A stretch of 64,000 nucleotides of DNA from Chitinophaga rupis (lineage in GTDB: Bacteria > Bacteroidota > Bacteroidia > Chitinophagales > Chitinophagaceae). A program made the position numbers and the translations under genes. The number at the start of each line of letters is the position of its first letter. Within the stretch, counting starts at the first letter, position 1. The notes beneath the pieces are model-generated. The model was given only the letters and a program-made list of their open reading frames with translations, was not told where the DNA came from and did no database searches. This document shows, piece after piece, positions 62,977-64,000 of the stretch. The stretch lies in the NCBI RefSeq assembly GCF_900109685.1, contig NZ_FOBB01000001.1:1178001-1242000 (forward strand). Direction: 5' to 3'.

Positions 62977-63013
62977 CAATGTGTGCCACACCTTTAAGGT
63001 ATGGCGCACATTG
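62977..63013. terminator. Hairpin between convergent kinase and mutL genes
   Basis: CAATGTGTGCCACACC and GGTATGGCGCACATTG pair around TTTAA with two imperfect positions. It fills the short gap between the stop codons of the kinase and mutL, and probably acts for both. Confidence 0.8.
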
Positions 63014-64000
63014 TTAATTTCCTCTCTCAAACATTCTCACCAGGTCGGCCAGCTTAAAGGATACATAAGTGTATTTACCACCCGGTGATACATTGGGCAT
63101 GTTGCATGCAAACAATTCATCAATAATATTCTGCATTTCGCGGGCGCCCAGGCTTTTGCCAGCGGGTATAGCGCTGTTGCGGGCCATGGAGCGCACCAGC
63201 TGCTCGCGTTTGTTCACCTTCAGCTCCGCGCTGAAATGCTTGAACTGTTCCAGCAGTCCTTCAATGCTGGCCTGCTCATTACCGCTTTGTATATCTGCGG
63301 GGGTGCCGCGTACTACAAAGGTATGGTTGCCAAAAGGTTCCATATCATACCCCAATACCTGCAGGTCAGGCAGCATTTCTGCGATCAGCGCAGCATCGGC
63401 CGGCAGCAGCTGCAGTGTTTGCGGGAAAAGGCTTTGCTGGGTGGGCATCGGTTTATCCTGCAGGGCGCGCAGATAGCGTTCATATAAGATACGCTCATGT
63501 GCGGCATGCTGGTCTATAAGAATAAACCCGGATTTTATCTGCGAAAGAATGTATTGCTGGTGCACCTGTACGGGTACCTTCTGATCAATGGTAGTATCCT
63601 GCCAGCGGTCATCTATCATGGAGGCAGTGGAGGGTCGGTTCACAAAAGCCGGTGCGTCCGGTATGGGCGACATGCCGGTATTTTGGATCGGCAGATCTGT
63701 TTTGCCTATCTCGTACAGGTCTTTCCAGTGTTTAAGATTACTGTTGCTGCTTTTGTCAATTACGTGCGCCTGGTGTGCCTGGGTAAAGGTTTTGTACAGG
63801 GAGCTGCTGGTGGAACGTTCCTGCTGCTGTTCCGTGAATGGCTTGCTGATAGCATCCAGCTGCTGAATGCCCGGGTCCAGGTCAAAATCCAGGGTGGGCG
63901 TAACATTAAACTGGGCCAGCGCATGTTTTACGGCTGATTGTACAAAAGCATACAGGATCTTTTCGTCGTCGAACTTTATTTCCTGTTTGGTAGGGTGCAC
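63014..64000 (-). CDS. mutL: DNA mismatch repair protein MutL, C-terminal part (cut by the window edge)
   Basis: 328 residues of the C-terminal half are present; the N-terminal ATPase domain lies beyond position 64000. The start MHPTKQEIKFDD is the end of the ATPase domain. After a variable linker the dimerisation domain contains ILIDQHAAHERILYERY, matching the endonuclease motif DQHA(x2)E(x4)E found in MutL proteins of bacteria without MutH, and the C-terminal ARNSAIPAGKSLG...NMPNVSPGGKYTYV. Intrinsic nicking activity is predicted. Confidence 0.95.
   Translation of the reverse strand: MHPTKQEIKFDDEKILYAFVQSAVKHALAQFNVTPTLDFDLDPGIQQLDAISKPFTEQQQERSTSSSLYKTFTQAHQAHVIDKSSNSNLKHWKDLYEIGKTDLPIQNTGMSPIPDAPAFVNRPSTASMIDDRWQDTTIDQKVPVQVHQQYILSQIKSGFILIDQHAAHERILYERYLRALQDKPMPTQQSLFPQTLQLLPADAALIAEMLPDLQVLGYDMEPFGNHTFVVRGTPADIQSGNEQASIEGLLEQFKHFSAELKVNKREQLVRSMARNSAIPAGKSLGAREMQNIIDELFACNMPNVSPGGKYTYVSFKLADLVRMFERGN

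Overview
The window looks like the chromosome of a Bacteroidota bacterium, most probably Chitinophagaceae (Chitinophaga-like). Supporting signs are the promoter form TTG-N19/21-TAnnTTTG (22037-22066; 12182-12213 minus strand), a tRNA gene without encoded CCA, AT-rich start contexts instead of strong Shine-Dalgarno sites, many exported lipoproteins, and gene types common there: ECF sigma factor with an envelope partner, PadR/PspC pair, SulP/carbonic anhydrase pair, KdnA/KdnB, fused E1 dehydrogenase. This is inferred from gene content; no alignment was run.

Layout. 1-1537 has no intact gene: it holds an array of decayed ~84-bp repeats, a polypurine tract and possible gene fragments, and ends in a perfect parS palindrome just before mnmG (1538-3406). 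3796-5732 encodes an ECF sigma factor and a protein that appears to run from cytoplasm to outer membrane. 5.8-15.2 kb is housekeeping: lactonase, cardiolipin synthase, a carotenoid-type membrane protein, an MFS permease, rpiA, tRNA-Phe, a DUF3050 protein, recQ. 15.4-17.4 kb makes envelope sugars (KdsD-type isomerase, mannose-1-P guanylyltransferase). Then an aminotransferase, SulP with carbonic anhydrase, PadR with PspC, FeoB, M28 and S41 peptidases. 30.3-33.1 kb is paaABCD, the phenylacetyl-CoA epoxidase core, followed by nadD. 33.7-40.6 kb has membrane and stress proteins, a radical SAM enzyme, a GH25 lysozyme and a CAP lipoprotein. 41.3-44.3 kb is kdnA-kdsB-kdnB, for 8-amino-Kdo. 45.9-47.7 kb has Dps and a NYN-LOTUS/macrodomain gene pair. 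48.0-50.0 kb is a fused 2-oxoacid dehydrogenase E1.

51.5-63.0 kb is an exported carbohydrate-oxidation region: four proteins with twin-arginine leaders (TIM-barrel isomerase-like, two Gfo/Idh/MocA, gluconate-dehydrogenase subunit 3), a GMC oxidoreductase with a cysteine cluster, and a gluconokinase. The edge cuts mutL (63014-64000, C-terminal part).

The most unusual feature is not a gene. At least eleven intergenic sites carry short sequences phased in 7-bp units, usually with an inverted partner, and commonly starting or ending at a stop codon. Most loci use their own heptamer (GAATTAC, TCAGCAG/TGGGCAG, GCATAAA, TTAACGC, AGATTTT...), so they are not copies of one mobile sequence; they share architecture, not sequence. 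No IS element, prophage or CRISPR array was seen.
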